Positions 1-9,028 of a stretch of DNA of 64,000 nucleotides are shown in pieces. Numbering within the stretch: the stretch's first letter is position 1; every line of letters begins with the position of its first letter. The notes beneath the pieces were generated by a model that was not told where the DNA came from, did not search any database, and saw only the letters and a list, made by a program, of their open reading frames with translations. Made by a program: the position numbers and the translations under genes. The DNA comes from JACPDH01 sp041671505 (GTDB lineage Bacteria; Acidobacteriota; Thermoanaerobaculia; Gp7-AA8). Location: assembly GCA_041671505.1 (NCBI GenBank), contig JBAZBK010000002.1, positions 248,001 through 312,000 on the forward strand, read 5' to 3'.

Positions 1-1902
1 GACCAGGATGCCCTCGGAGGTCATCGGGTCGGCGTCGACGCTCGCGTCCGGCTCCTGGAGGAAGAACCCGTTGCTCTTGCGGCCGGTGACGATCCCTCGC
101 GTCGTGACGCTGCCGGCGAGCGGGGAGCTGCCGCCCGGCCCCTGGATGTCGTGGATGCGTGTGTAGTCGTCGTTCTGGATCGTGCCCATACCCTGGGAAT
201 CGCCAACTTGCACGTTGGCAGGCGACACATTGGTGAGATTGACGAAGAAGGTCTGATCGGGCTCGGTCGTGACGTCGCCGTTGACGGTCACGTTGAACGT
301 GTACGTCGACGGGAAAGTGATGGTCTGACCGTTGAGCGTTTGACCGACGTAGTCGATGCCGGCCGTCGTCGCGGTGTTGTCCTGCGTGGCGATGTCGAAC
401 GTCACCGTTCCACAGCCCGCTTGAGAGAGACTGACCGTGAACGCGAAGTTGGTCGTGCCGGCGTCGGTCTCGACCTGGGTGACGTCATTGATGCTGAGCG
501 TTGCGCACGAGACATCGTCATTGACGATCGTCCCCTGGCCCTGGCCGTCGGTGACCGTCGCTCCCGTGACGTTCGTGACGTTCACGAAGAAGGTCTCGTT
601 CGTTTCCGGAGTCGTGTCCCCATTGACGAGAACCGTGAACGAGTACGTCGAACTGCCCGCCGGGATCGTCTGGCTGGTGAGCGAATTCAGCGTGTAGTCG
701 CCCGGTTGTGCCGCCGTGTTGTTGGCGGTTGCGATGTCGAACGTGACGCCGCCAGGGCCCGCCGGTGCGGAGAGGCTGACGGTAAACGTGAACGACGTCG
801 TGCCGGCGTTCCCCTCGTTCAGCGAAACGTCGTTGATCGAGAGATTGGGGCCCGCGGAGGCGGGAACGAAGGCGATTCCCTGGATGGCAGTGTTCGTCGC
901 CGCAGTCGCGAGCGTGGTGAGCGCGCCGGTGATCGTCGCGTTGTAGCCCGAGGTATCGGTGAGCGTGCGGAGAGTCGTGCGCGCGGTGACGTAGAGAGTG
1001 ACGTTCGATCCACTCACGGTGCCGGTGAGTCCGCGAGCGGAGGTCAGCGCGATCGTTCCGTTTGCGGTCCAGTTCCCGCCCACAAGCGAGAATTTCTGGA
1101 TCGTGCCGCCATCGTCGGCGACATACACCGTATCGACACCGGCGACGCCGGCGTCCAGATCGGCGAAGAAGAAGCCGTACTGGGAACCGGTGGTGGGGAA
1201 CCCCGGCAGGTTCGTCAATGTTTGGCCGGAAGTGGTCGGTGTCCCGGTGCCGACGGTCATCAGGTGAAACGTTGTGGTGTTGGCACTGACGTAGAGCTGA
1301 CCTCCGAAGATCCCGAGAGCGCGAAGATTCGTTGGCGAGGCCGCGAGGCCCGTAGAGGTCGTCGCGCCGAAAGTCGCGTAGCGAACGCTGCTGGTACTTC
1401 CTGACAGCCAGAGATCGGTGCCGTTCGTCGATGCGGCACTGCGCGGGTTGCCGCCGCTGATGGCATCGGTGAGCGCGGTGGTCGTGTCGATCGTTCCGTC
1501 CGCGGCAACACGTCCAATGACCCGTGGAACGGTCGCAGAAGAACTGCTGGTGATCGATGCTGTCGCGAGCGCCGCATCGTAGCCGCTGAACACGACGTAC
1601 TGGCCGTCGGAGGAGCGAGAGAGGAAACCTTCGCTCGTCGCGGATCCGCTGCACACCAGCCGCCGCTGGGATCCAACCGTCGTGGTCGGAACGGCGATCG
1701 ACTGAACCAGCGCGCCGAGCGTCGTGTACTCGTCGAGAAACACGGCCGTACCCGTGTTGGTGAGCGCCGCGGCGCCGTCGTTCTGGCGATACACCACGAG
1801 ATTGCCCGGCGTGAAGGGCGCGCCGAGCAGATTCGAAGCGAGGAGCACACAGGCGAGAAGCGCAAGTGTGAGCGAACGAGCGGAGGCGAACGGCTTGAGC
1901 AT
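1..1902 (-). CDS. Secreted Calx-beta repeat protein, probable extracellular nuclease (C-terminus cut by window edge)
   Basis: The reading frame is open from 1902 to the window edge (634 codons, no stop), so the C-terminus is missing. Residues 1-28 form a signal peptide with a Leu-rich core. Residues about 30-340 are a Thr/Ser/Gly-rich region of beta-propeller character. Two Calx-beta-like repeats follow (about 350-460 and 465-575), each with LSINDV at the start, an NGDxTxExxxTFFVN motif and a GTIxNDD end. The last 55 residues (IHDIQGPGGSSPL, then GFFLQEPDASVDAD) resemble the OB-fold module that precedes the endonuclease/phosphatase domain in ExeM/NucH-type extracellular nucleases; that domain would lie outside the window. 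ATG at 1908 is in frame, but AAGGAG lies 6 nt before the ATG at 1902, so 1902 is preferred. Function as nuclease is inferred. Confidence 0.82.
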   Translation of the reverse strand, partial: MLKPFASARSLTLALLACVLLASNLLGAPFTPGNLVVYRQNDGAAALTNTGTAVFLDEYTTLGALVQSIAVPTTTVGSQRRLVCSGSATSEGFLSRSSDGQYVVFSGYDAALATASITSSSSATVPRVIGRVAADGTIDTTTALTDAISGGNPRSAASTNGTDLWLSGSTSSVRYATFGATTSTGLAASPTNLRALGIFGGQLYVSANTTTFHLMTVGTGTPTTSGQTLTNLPGFPTTGSQYGFFFADLDAGVAGVDTVYVADDGGTIQKFSLVGGNWTANGTIALTSARGLTGTVSGSNVTLYVTARTTLRTLTDTSGYNATITGALTTLATAATNTAIQGIAFVPASAGPNLSINDVSLNEGNAGTTSFTFTVSLSAPAGPGGVTFDIATANNTAAQPGDYTLNSLTSQTIPAGSSTYSFTVLVNGDTTPETNETFFVNVTNVTGATVTDGQGQGTIVNDDVSCATLSINDVTQVETDAGTTNFAFTVSLSQAGCGTVTFDIATQDNTATTAGIDYVGQTLNGQTITFPSTYTFNVTVNGDVTTEPDQTFFVNLTNVSPANVQVGDSQGMGTIQNDDYTRIHDIQGPGGSSPLAGSVTTRGIVTGRKSNGFFLQEPDASVDADPMTSEGILV

Positions 1903-2579
1903 CGACATCTCCTTGAAGGTCTTTCGAATCGGTGCGGTGCCAGGGCCTGCACACCGCGGATATGAGCGACGAAACCTGGATCGAGCACGTTCTGGATCGA
2001 GAGCCCCGACACGAGTACGTTTCCCGAGCGGCGGACGCCGCCGAGCCAAACCATTGGCCCGCTCGGAGGTACGAGCGCGTTCGAACACCGAGAGAGGATT
2101 CATCACCCCACCCGCACCGCCCGAAACGTCTCCCCGCTCGCAATGCCAGGATCGATCGATTTTCATTGGATAGCGCGACGGCTTCACCATCGTGCCGGAC
2201 TGTCGCGACTCCGTCAGCGCCCACCCGGTCGTGCGAAAACAACCGCACCGGGCTCGCCGGAACACCCTCCCATTCGCGACCGGCGGATTCTCTCACACTC
2301 CCGCGACTTTGGAAGTGCGATGCATCTCCTATTTACATGATCAAATCTTCGCAGCCGACCGAGTGCCCGCGGGGGAACGTTCCGTAACGGTTCGTGTGGC
2401 GCAGACACGCCTGACTCTGCGGCGCGGAGCGCAGCCGGAACCGGGGAGAATTGCGAGCGGAAACCAGTCGCCTTCGGCGACGCGCAGGCAGGAGTGCCTG
2501 CGCCACACCGCCCGCGCCGTCGTTCAACGTCTGACTTCTGCCCGCGAGGCTCCGATTGCGCAGTGCCGCGTTCCGCGTT
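1903..2579. other. Intergenic region, no credible gene
   Basis: This 677-bp stretch holds the promoter and leader of the secreted Calx-beta gene, a 115-bp palindromic element (2394-2508) and two GCGTTCC-type heptamers just before the phosphoglucomutase stop codon. The open frames here have no start with a ribosome site and no recognisable product. Confidence 0.6.
2394..2508. repeat. GTGTGGCGCAG inverted-repeat element, copy 1
   Basis: Left arm 2394-2421 (GTGTGGCGCAGACACGCCTG...) and right arm 2481-2508 (ending GTGCCTGCGCCACAC) are inverted copies, and each arm is itself palindromic. A second full copy lies at 43639-43777 and a single arm at 55591-55618. The centre differs between copies. This is the build of a non-autonomous MITE or REP-like element. 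Confidence 0.7.
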
Positions 2580-4214
2580 CTACAGCACGCTCGTCACCAG
2601 CTCCTGCGCCTCCGACTGAATCCTCGCGAGATGCTCCTCGCTCACGAAGCTCTCGGCGTAGATCTTGTAAATGTTCTCGGTCCCCGAGGGGCGCGCGGCG
2701 AACCAGCCGTTCGTCGTCGAGACTTTCAGCCCGCCGATCGCGTTGCCGTCGCCGGGCGCGTTCGTCATGATCGCGTCGATCGGCTCACCGGCAAGCTCCT
2801 TCGCCGTCACCTGCTCCGGCGAGAGCTTTCCGAGCTTCGACTTCTGCTCCGGCGTCGCAGGCGCATCGCTCCGCGCGTAGAACGGCGAGCCGTGCTTCTC
2901 CGCGAGCCCCTTGTAGAGCTCGCCCGGATCGCGCCCCGTCTTCGCCATCATCTCCGCGGCGAGGAGGCCCATGATGATTCCGTCCTTGTCGGTCGTCCAG
3001 ACCGTGCCGTCGCGGCGCAGGAACGAGGCTCCCGCGCTCTCCTCGCCGCCGAAGCCTAACGTCCCGGCGAGCAGTCCGTCGACGAACCACTTGAAGCCGA
3101 CCGGAACCTCGTAGAGCTTCCTGCCGAGGCTCGCCGTGACGCGGTCGATCATGCTGCTGCTGACGACCGTCTTGCCCACCGCGGCGTTCGCATTCCATCC
3201 CGGACGGTTCGCGAAGAGGTACGAGATCGCGACCGCGAGGTAGTGATTCGGATTCATCAGTCCGGCGCTCTTCGTCACGATGCCGTGGCGGTCGTTGTCG
3301 GTGTCGTTGCCGAAGGCGACGTCGAACTTGTCACGCAGAGCGATCAGCGACGCCATCGCGTGGGGCGACGAGCAGTCCATCCTGATCCGCCCGTCCCAGT
3401 CGCAGGTCATGAATCGAAACGTCGGGTCGACCGCGTCGTTCACGATCTCGATGTCGAGCCCGTAACGCTCCTTCACCGCGCCCCAGTAGCCGACGCCGGC
3501 GCCCCCCATCGGGTCGACACCGATGCGGATTCCCGCTCCCCTCGCCGCGTCGAGGTCGACGACGTTGCCGAGGTCGGTGACGTACGCGGAGACGTAGTCG
3601 TGCCTGTGGGTCGTCGGCGCCGCCATTGCGCGGCAGAACGGAATCCGCCTGATCTCGTCGAGGTGGATCATGAGGCGGTTCGCCTCGGTTTCGATCCACT
3701 TCGTCGCCGCGGTCTCCGACGGGCCGCCGTGAGGCGGGTTGTACTTGAAGCCGCCGTCCTCCGGCGGGTTGTGCGACGGCGTGATGACGATGCCGTCGGC
3801 GAGGCCGTCCCTCCGCGGACGGTTGTAGGTGAGGATCGCGTGCGAGATGACCGGCGTCGGCGTGTAGCCACGCTGTGCGTCGATCATCACGTCGACCTGG
3901 TGCGCGCCCAGAACTTCCATCGCTGACGCGAAGGCCGGTTCGCTGAGCGCGTGCGTGTCGATGCCGAGGAAGAGCGGGCCGTCGATCCCCTGCCCCTTGC
4001 GGTAGCGGCAGATCGCCTCGGTCGTGGCGAGGATGTGCAACTCGTTGAACGAGCGCCGGAGCGAGGAGCCGCGATGCCCTGACGTGCCGAACGCGACGCG
4101 CTCGTCGCGCAGCTCGGGGTCGGGATGCTCGGCGTAGTACGCCGTCACGAGGCGGGGAATGTCGGCAAGCTCCGATGCGGGGGGCCGCTTGCCTGCGAGC
4201 GGATGCGTCGTCAT
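2580..4214 (-). CDS. pgm: Phosphoglucomutase (alpha-D-glucose phosphate-specific)
   Basis: This 544-residue cytoplasmic enzyme interconverts glucose 1-phosphate and glucose 6-phosphate, linking glycogen or sugar-nucleotide synthesis to glycolysis. Family motifs appear in order: FGTSGHRG at 42-49, the phosphoserine loop ITPSHNPP near 147, the metal loop GNDTDNDRHG, the sugar-binding GFGGEESAGASF and the phosphate-binding ARPSGTENIYKIY near the C-terminus. The length matches the bacterial Pgm family. The start at 4214 has GGAGG 4 nt upstream; a longer frame to 4301 lacks support. The gene is divergent from the membrane protein at 4305. Two AACGCGG heptamers follow the TAG stop directly. Confidence 0.95.
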   Translation of the reverse strand: MTTHPLAGKRPPASELADIPRLVTAYYAEHPDPELRDERVAFGTSGHRGSSLRRSFNELHILATTEAICRYRKGQGIDGPLFLGIDTHALSEPAFASAMEVLGAHQVDVMIDAQRGYTPTPVISHAILTYNRPRRDGLADGIVITPSHNPPEDGGFKYNPPHGGPSETAATKWIETEANRLMIHLDEIRRIPFCRAMAAPTTHRHDYVSAYVTDLGNVVDLDAARGAGIRIGVDPMGGAGVGYWGAVKERYGLDIEIVNDAVDPTFRFMTCDWDGRIRMDCSSPHAMASLIALRDKFDVAFGNDTDNDRHGIVTKSAGLMNPNHYLAVAISYLFANRPGWNANAAVGKTVVSSSMIDRVTASLGRKLYEVPVGFKWFVDGLLAGTLGFGGEESAGASFLRRDGTVWTTDKDGIIMGLLAAEMMAKTGRDPGELYKGLAEKHGSPFYARSDAPATPEQKSKLGKLSPEQVTAKELAGEPIDAIMTNAPGDGNAIGGLKVSTTNGWFAARPSGTENIYKIYAESFVSEEHLARIQSEAQELVTSVL

Positions 4215-4290
4215 GAGACCTCCAGTGGAAAGCAGGGAGGAGGATATCGGAATCGGGTGCGATCGAGCGAGCGACCTCGCGCCCCTCGGG

Positions 4291-4296
4291 TATGAT
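4291..4296 (+). promoter_or_regulatory. -10-like box TATGAT 8 nt before a GTG start (leaderless candidate)
   Basis: TATGAT ends 8 nt upstream of the GTG at 4305 and no Shine-Dalgarno sequence lies between. The same geometry recurs at several other genes in the window, which suggests transcription starting at the start codon. Confidence 0.45.
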
Positions 4297-4304
4297 CGCA
4301 TTCT

Positions 4305-6416
4305 GTGAGATCCCTTCGTGTCGCGCGGACCGCATCGCTGCTGCTGCTTCTCGCGCTCGGCGTCCCGGGAATCGCGTCGGCGTCCCCCGCGCTCGATCCG
4401 CCGTTCGATGCGAGAGGCTACGACTCAGCCACGATCGACGAGATATGGAGCTCGCGGAGCGACGCTGACGGGCACTTCGAGTCGAAGGAGTTCGTCGTTC
4501 CCGCGTCCCTCACCCTCGTCGTCGCCGGGTATCCGCGACAGGAAGGGATGACGCTCGCGCTGGAGCGCAGCGGCGATCGCGGGCGCCTCACCCTCGACGC
4601 CCCCGAATCAGGGTTTGAGTGGAATGCGGTCAGCTTTGCGATCCCTCGCTCGTGGATCGGCGCGCGGGCTCGAATCGTTGCGTCGGCCGGAAAGTCTCCG
4701 TGGTGGATCGGAGTCACGTCGCCGGTGGCGCCGGCTCGCGACACCCTCTCCGAGGTCCGACCGGCGCTCCTCGTTCCCTTCTGCTTCGTGCTCTTCCTGC
4801 TGCCGGGCGTCGCGGCCTCGGCTCTGACAGTCGCCCGATTGGAGCCGTGGGCGCGCATTGCGCTGGTGATCACGGCGAGCTGTCTCGCGGGGTACGCGGC
4901 GTTCTTCGTCTACTTCTTCTCGCCCGCGGCGGGAGCGATGGTCTCGATCGCAATCGTCGCGGCCTCGGTCGTCGTCACGGCAGTTCGCGCGCGCAGCGCC
5001 GAAGGGCGGCGTCTGCTTTTCGGAAGCGAGATACGCGCGCCGTTCGCGATGATGCTGCTCTACTCGATCTTCACGGTCTCGCTGACGTTCCTCTACCTGC
5101 CCGGCTGGCCCGATGCCGACGAAGTGGCGCGAAGCCGCTACGTCCGGGAACTTCCCGGCGACAACGCGCTTCCGCAATACCTTGCGGAGAACATGTGGGC
5201 CGGAAGCGACTCGCGTTACATCATCGACGGCTGGCAGAGCAGCGACCGGCCGCCGCTGCAGACTGGCATCCTGCTGCTGCAGCGGCCGGTCATCGAAGGA
5301 GTGGGCGCCCCGGTGTCGCTATGCGCGCAGGTAACGGGAGTGGTCGCGCAGTCAGCGTGGATCGCCGGGATCTGGGTGCTATGCAGCGTGCTGGCGACAC
5401 GTCGGGCGACGCTTGTCATCACCCTGCTCGGTGCCGGGATGTCGGGGTTTTTCCTCCTGAACACCGCGTACGTCTGGCCGAAGCTGATCGCCGCCGCGCT
5501 CGGCTCGATGGCGATCGCGGTCCTCGTCGTCGCGCGCCGGAATGGATGGACCCAGAAGCTTGGCGGCGCGTTCGCAGCGATGGCGGCCCTCGCAATGCTG
5601 TCGCATTCGGGAGCGGTGCTGACGCTGCTTCCCGCGGTCCTTCTCTTCGCGTTAGGGACGGCCCGCCCGCGACTGCGCGATTGCCTGCTCGCCGCCCTGG
5701 TGGCTGCGATCCTTCTCACCCCATGGTCGCTCTACCGCAGGCTCTACGCTCCGCCGGGAGACCGCCTCGCGAAGACGCACCTTGCCGGACAATGGACGGA
5801 AACCGATCGCACGCTCGGCGAGTTGCTCGTCGAGAACTACCGGCGCGTCGGACCCGGCTTTGCGCTTCGCGCGCGGTGGCAGAACACCCTTCAACTGTTC
5901 GAGATCGTGCCGCTCGCCAGGGCCGCGGATGCCGAGGCGCGGAGAACGACGGAGTGGAACCGCGTGCTCGGAGCTCTCGGGGCGCTGAACCTGGCCTGGC
6001 TTCTCCTCGGTTGGCGCGTGATGAAACGCCGCGGTGAGGGCGTCGAGATCGGAAGGCTCTATTGGCTCGTTGCCGCGAGCCTCCTGTTCTGGATCGCGCT
6101 GATGTTCACGCCCACGGAGGCGACCGCGCACCACCTGTCGTACTCGACGATCGTGCTGCTCTTCGTGCTCGCTGGCAACGAGCTCAGCGTGTTGCCGTGG
6201 CCGGGAACGGTCGCAGTGCTGGGACTGCAAGCGACGATCTTCGGCGTCGACTGGCTCGTACTGACCCCGCCGCAACCACCGGCGAGCGCGATTCCCGTCG
6301 CGTCGACCCTGCTCGCAATCGTCGCGACGACTGCCGGCGCCGGCTTCGTCGCACTCGCAGCGCGAGCCAGAAGCGGGAGCGGCGCAGTGTCGAATGGCGA
6401 CGCCGGCTATTCGTAG
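4305..6416 (+). CDS. Large polytopic membrane protein, GT-C glycosyltransferase-like, function unknown
   Basis: The 703-residue product has a signal-type N-terminus (cleavage after about residue 26, ASA), an extracytoplasmic beta-rich domain to about residue 145, and then about 12-14 hydrophobic segments. An acidic motif (WPDADEVARSRY) follows an early membrane segment, as in GT-C transferases that use polyprenyl-phosphate sugars, and a soluble loop (TETDRTLGELL) lies between later segments. I see no motif that fixes the substrate. The GTG start has no ribosome site but has TATGAT 8 nt upstream. Its last 10 nt overlap the convergent MacB-type permease gene. A cell-envelope glycosyltransferase role is inference from topology only. 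Confidence 0.8.
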   Translation: MRSLRVARTASLLLLLALGVPGIASASPALDPPFDARGYDSATIDEIWSSRSDADGHFESKEFVVPASLTLVVAGYPRQEGMTLALERSGDRGRLTLDAPESGFEWNAVSFAIPRSWIGARARIVASAGKSPWWIGVTSPVAPARDTLSEVRPALLVPFCFVLFLLPGVAASALTVARLEPWARIALVITASCLAGYAAFFVYFFSPAAGAMVSIAIVAASVVVTAVRARSAEGRRLLFGSEIRAPFAMMLLYSIFTVSLTFLYLPGWPDADEVARSRYVRELPGDNALPQYLAENMWAGSDSRYIIDGWQSSDRPPLQTGILLLQRPVIEGVGAPVSLCAQVTGVVAQSAWIAGIWVLCSVLATRRATLVITLLGAGMSGFFLLNTAYVWPKLIAAALGSMAIAVLVVARRNGWTQKLGGAFAAMAALAMLSHSGAVLTLLPAVLLFALGTARPRLRDCLLAALVAAILLTPWSLYRRLYAPPGDRLAKTHLAGQWTETDRTLGELLVENYRRVGPGFALRARWQNTLQLFEIVPLARAADAEARRTTEWNRVLGALGALNLAWLLLGWRVMKRRGEGVEIGRLYWLVAASLLFWIALMFTPTEATAHHLSYSTIVLLFVLAGNELSVLPWPGTVAVLGLQATIFGVDWLVLTPPQPPASAIPVASTLLAIVATTAGAGFVALAARARSGSGAVSNGDAGYS

Positions 6417-7633
6417 CGCAGAGCTTCGATCGGATCGAGCTTCGAGGCCTTCGCCGCCGGGTAGAGGCCGAACACGATCCCGAGAAATGCGCAGAAGCCG
6501 AACGCGAGGGCGATCGCCCAGAGCGGAGTGTAGGTCGTCGGGAACTCGATGAAGCGGCGGATGAACTGCCGCGCGCCGAAGCCGAGGAGCATGCCTCCCG
6601 CGACGCCGATCACCCCGCCCATCCCGCTGAGCACGACCGCCTCGATGAGGAACTGCATCAGGATGTCGCGCCGCCGCGCGCCCATCGACTTGCGGATGCC
6701 GATCTCGCGCGTCCTCTCGGTCACCGACACCAGCATGATGTTCATGATGCCGATGCCGCCGACGAGGAGGGCGATGCCGACGACGGCGCCCATGATGAGC
6801 GACGTCGAGGTGAGCGCTCCCGACACAGTCTTCAGGATCTCTTCCTGCAGGAGGATCCGGAAGTCGTCCTTGTCCTTCTCCTTGAGCCCGTGCCGGACGC
6901 GGAGCACGTCGCGGATCTGCTCCTGCGCGAGATCCATCCGTGTCGCGTCGGAGGCCTGGAAATCGAGCCGGAGCGAGCGGATCGCGTCGGGGCCGTAGAG
7001 CATCGACGAGGTCGGGAACGGGATGAGGATCAGGTCGTCGTAGTCGTCGGCGAACATCCGGCCCCGCGGCTCCATCACGCCGACGACGGTGAAGGTCGTC
7101 CCGGCCACCTGGATCACGCTGCCGACCGGGTTCGCGTCGAGCCCGAGCTTGTCGACGAGCTCGATGCCGACGACGCAGACCTGCTTGCGCGCCTCCATGT
7201 CGAGCGCGGTGAAGAAGCGGCCGCGGTCGACCCAGTGGTTCACGACCTCCTGGTACGACTCCCCGACGCCTAACAGCGTCGTCGAGTGCCGCAGATCCTT
7301 CCGCTTCGCCTCGGCGCCGGGGCGGTAGAAGATCGGCGTGAAGCTGCGGATCTCGGGCGCCTGCCGCAGCACTGCGACCCCGTCCTCGTACGTGAGGGCC
7401 GGGATCTTCGGGTTCATCGTGTTCCGCTCCTGCCCCGCGTCGGGAAAGACGAGCACGTACGTGGCCCCGACCCCCTCGAGGTCGTTCGCAAATCGCTGCT
7501 TGAGCCCCTGCACCAGCGACACCACCGCGATCACCGACGCCACGCCGATCATGATGCCGAGCGTGGTCAGGACCGAGCGAAGCTTGTTCGCGTAGATCGA
7601 CTTGAGGGCGATTCTCAGATTTTCGGAGAACAC
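6407..7633 (-). CDS. MacB-type ABC transporter permease
   Basis: This 408-residue inner-membrane protein has the MacB/FtsX plan: an N-terminal membrane segment (about 20-43, in the sequence KLRSVLTTLGIMIGVASV), a large periplasmic domain to about residue 280, and three C-terminal membrane segments with the EIGIRKSMGARRRDI coupling motif. With the ATPase (8304), the adaptor (9029) and TolC (11197) it should form a tripartite efflux or secretion complex. It starts with GTG at 7633. Only 7 nt separate that codon from a GTTGTTA heptamer array, and no Shine-Dalgarno sequence is left, as if an insertion had replaced it. In related operons the permease normally follows the ATPase directly. Confidence 0.93.
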   Translation of the reverse strand: MFSENLRIALKSIYANKLRSVLTTLGIMIGVASVIAVVSLVQGLKQRFANDLEGVGATYVLVFPDAGQERNTMNPKIPALTYEDGVAVLRQAPEIRSFTPIFYRPGAEAKRKDLRHSTTLLGVGESYQEVVNHWVDRGRFFTALDMEARKQVCVVGIELVDKLGLDANPVGSVIQVAGTTFTVVGVMEPRGRMFADDYDDLILIPFPTSSMLYGPDAIRSLRLDFQASDATRMDLAQEQIRDVLRVRHGLKEKDKDDFRILLQEEILKTVSGALTSTSLIMGAVVGIALLVGGIGIMNIMLVSVTERTREIGIRKSMGARRRDILMQFLIEAVVLSGMGGVIGVAGGMLLGFGARQFIRRFIEFPTTYTPLWAIALAFGFCAFLGIVFGLYPAAKASKLDPIEALRYE

Positions 7634-7640
7634 GGTTTGG

Positions 7641-7711
7641 GTTGTTAGTTGTCAGTTGTTAGTTGTTAGTTGTTAGTTGTTAGTTGTTAGTTGTTAGTTG
7701 TTAGTTGTTAG
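7641..7711. repeat. GTTGTTA heptamer array, left arm of the cassette around the four-helix-bundle gene
   Basis: About ten copies of a 7-bp unit (GTTGTTA), with one variant unit near the left end, ending in GTTGTTAGAC. The inverted partner is at 8270-8300. The array abuts the start codon of the permease gene. Confidence 0.9.
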
Positions 7712-7752
7712 ACAGGAAGCGTTCACTGCATACGAAGCTACAGTCGTTCGCC

Positions 7753-8190
7753 TCACGGCCTGATCAGAATACTTGATAACGCCGAGACGTCCGCCTCGAC
7801 CTCGGGATCGAGAGGCGCATCGGAAATTGATCGACCTTCGCCTCCGATCGAGTCGCTCAGTCCCTGGACCAGACGTCCCACTTCCGCGGTGCGCTTGTCG
7901 AGTTCGTCAAATCCTGGTTGGTCCAGATACGCGAGCCGAAGTGCAATCCGAATCGCTGCTGCAAGCTCGTATTGCGAGCGCAGCGACACCGACAGGAACT
8001 GTGCAAACTCCTTCCGCGACCGAGCCGCACATCCTTCTGCGATGTTCAAAGCGATCGACGTGGACGCTCTCCTGATTTGGGACGTGAGTCCGAACCGTTC
8101 GTCCGCCGGGAACGACTTAGTGGCCCGATACACCTCGACCACGAGGTCCATCGCCCGCTGCCAGCCGATCAACTTCTCAAACCGATACAT
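7753..8190 (-). CDS. Four-helix-bundle protein, 23S rRNA intervening-sequence (S23/IVP) family
   Basis: The 145-residue product begins MYRFEKLIGWQRAMDLVVEV and has the family motifs FGLTSQIRRASTSIALNIAEG and QYELAAAIRIA, typical of four-helix-bundle proteins (TIGR02436) first found inside 23S rRNA intervening sequences and related in fold to Avd of diversity-generating retroelements. The start at 8190 has GGGGGAG 4 nt upstream; a longer frame to 8277 runs into repeat DNA and is rejected. The biochemical role of the family is not established. Here it is not in rRNA but lies between the ATPase and permease genes of a macB operon, flanked by inverted heptamer arrays 40-80 bp away on each side. 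I read this as a mobile cassette. Confidence 0.9.
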   Translation of the reverse strand: MYRFEKLIGWQRAMDLVVEVYRATKSFPADERFGLTSQIRRASTSIALNIAEGCAARSRKEFAQFLSVSLRSQYELAAAIRIALRLAYLDQPGFDELDKRTAEVGRLVQGLSDSIGGEGRSISDAPLDPEVEADVSALSSILIRP

Positions 8191-8269
8191 TCGACTCCCC
8201 CGCACAAACGGACCCGCCGGCAAACAACCCTTCACTAAGTAAGGGAACCTCAACCAGCCACGCAACCCG

Positions 8270-8300
8270 TCTAACAACTAACAACTAAAAACTGACAACT
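8270..8300. repeat. TAACAAC heptamer array, right arm of the cassette
   Basis: Begins GTCTAACAACTAACAAC and is the inverted partner of the array at 7641-7711. It ends 3 nt before the stop codon of the MacB ATPase gene. Confidence 0.88.
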
Positions 8301-8303
8301 TCC

Positions 8304-9023
<720 letters not shown>

Positions 9024-9028
9024 GACAT

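Noticed and set aside
518..2296. 592-codon minus-strand frame
   Set aside because: It is an out-of-frame shadow of the Calx-beta gene, rich in Arg and His with no domain; the neighbouring frame has signal peptide, Calx-beta repeats and a ribosome site.
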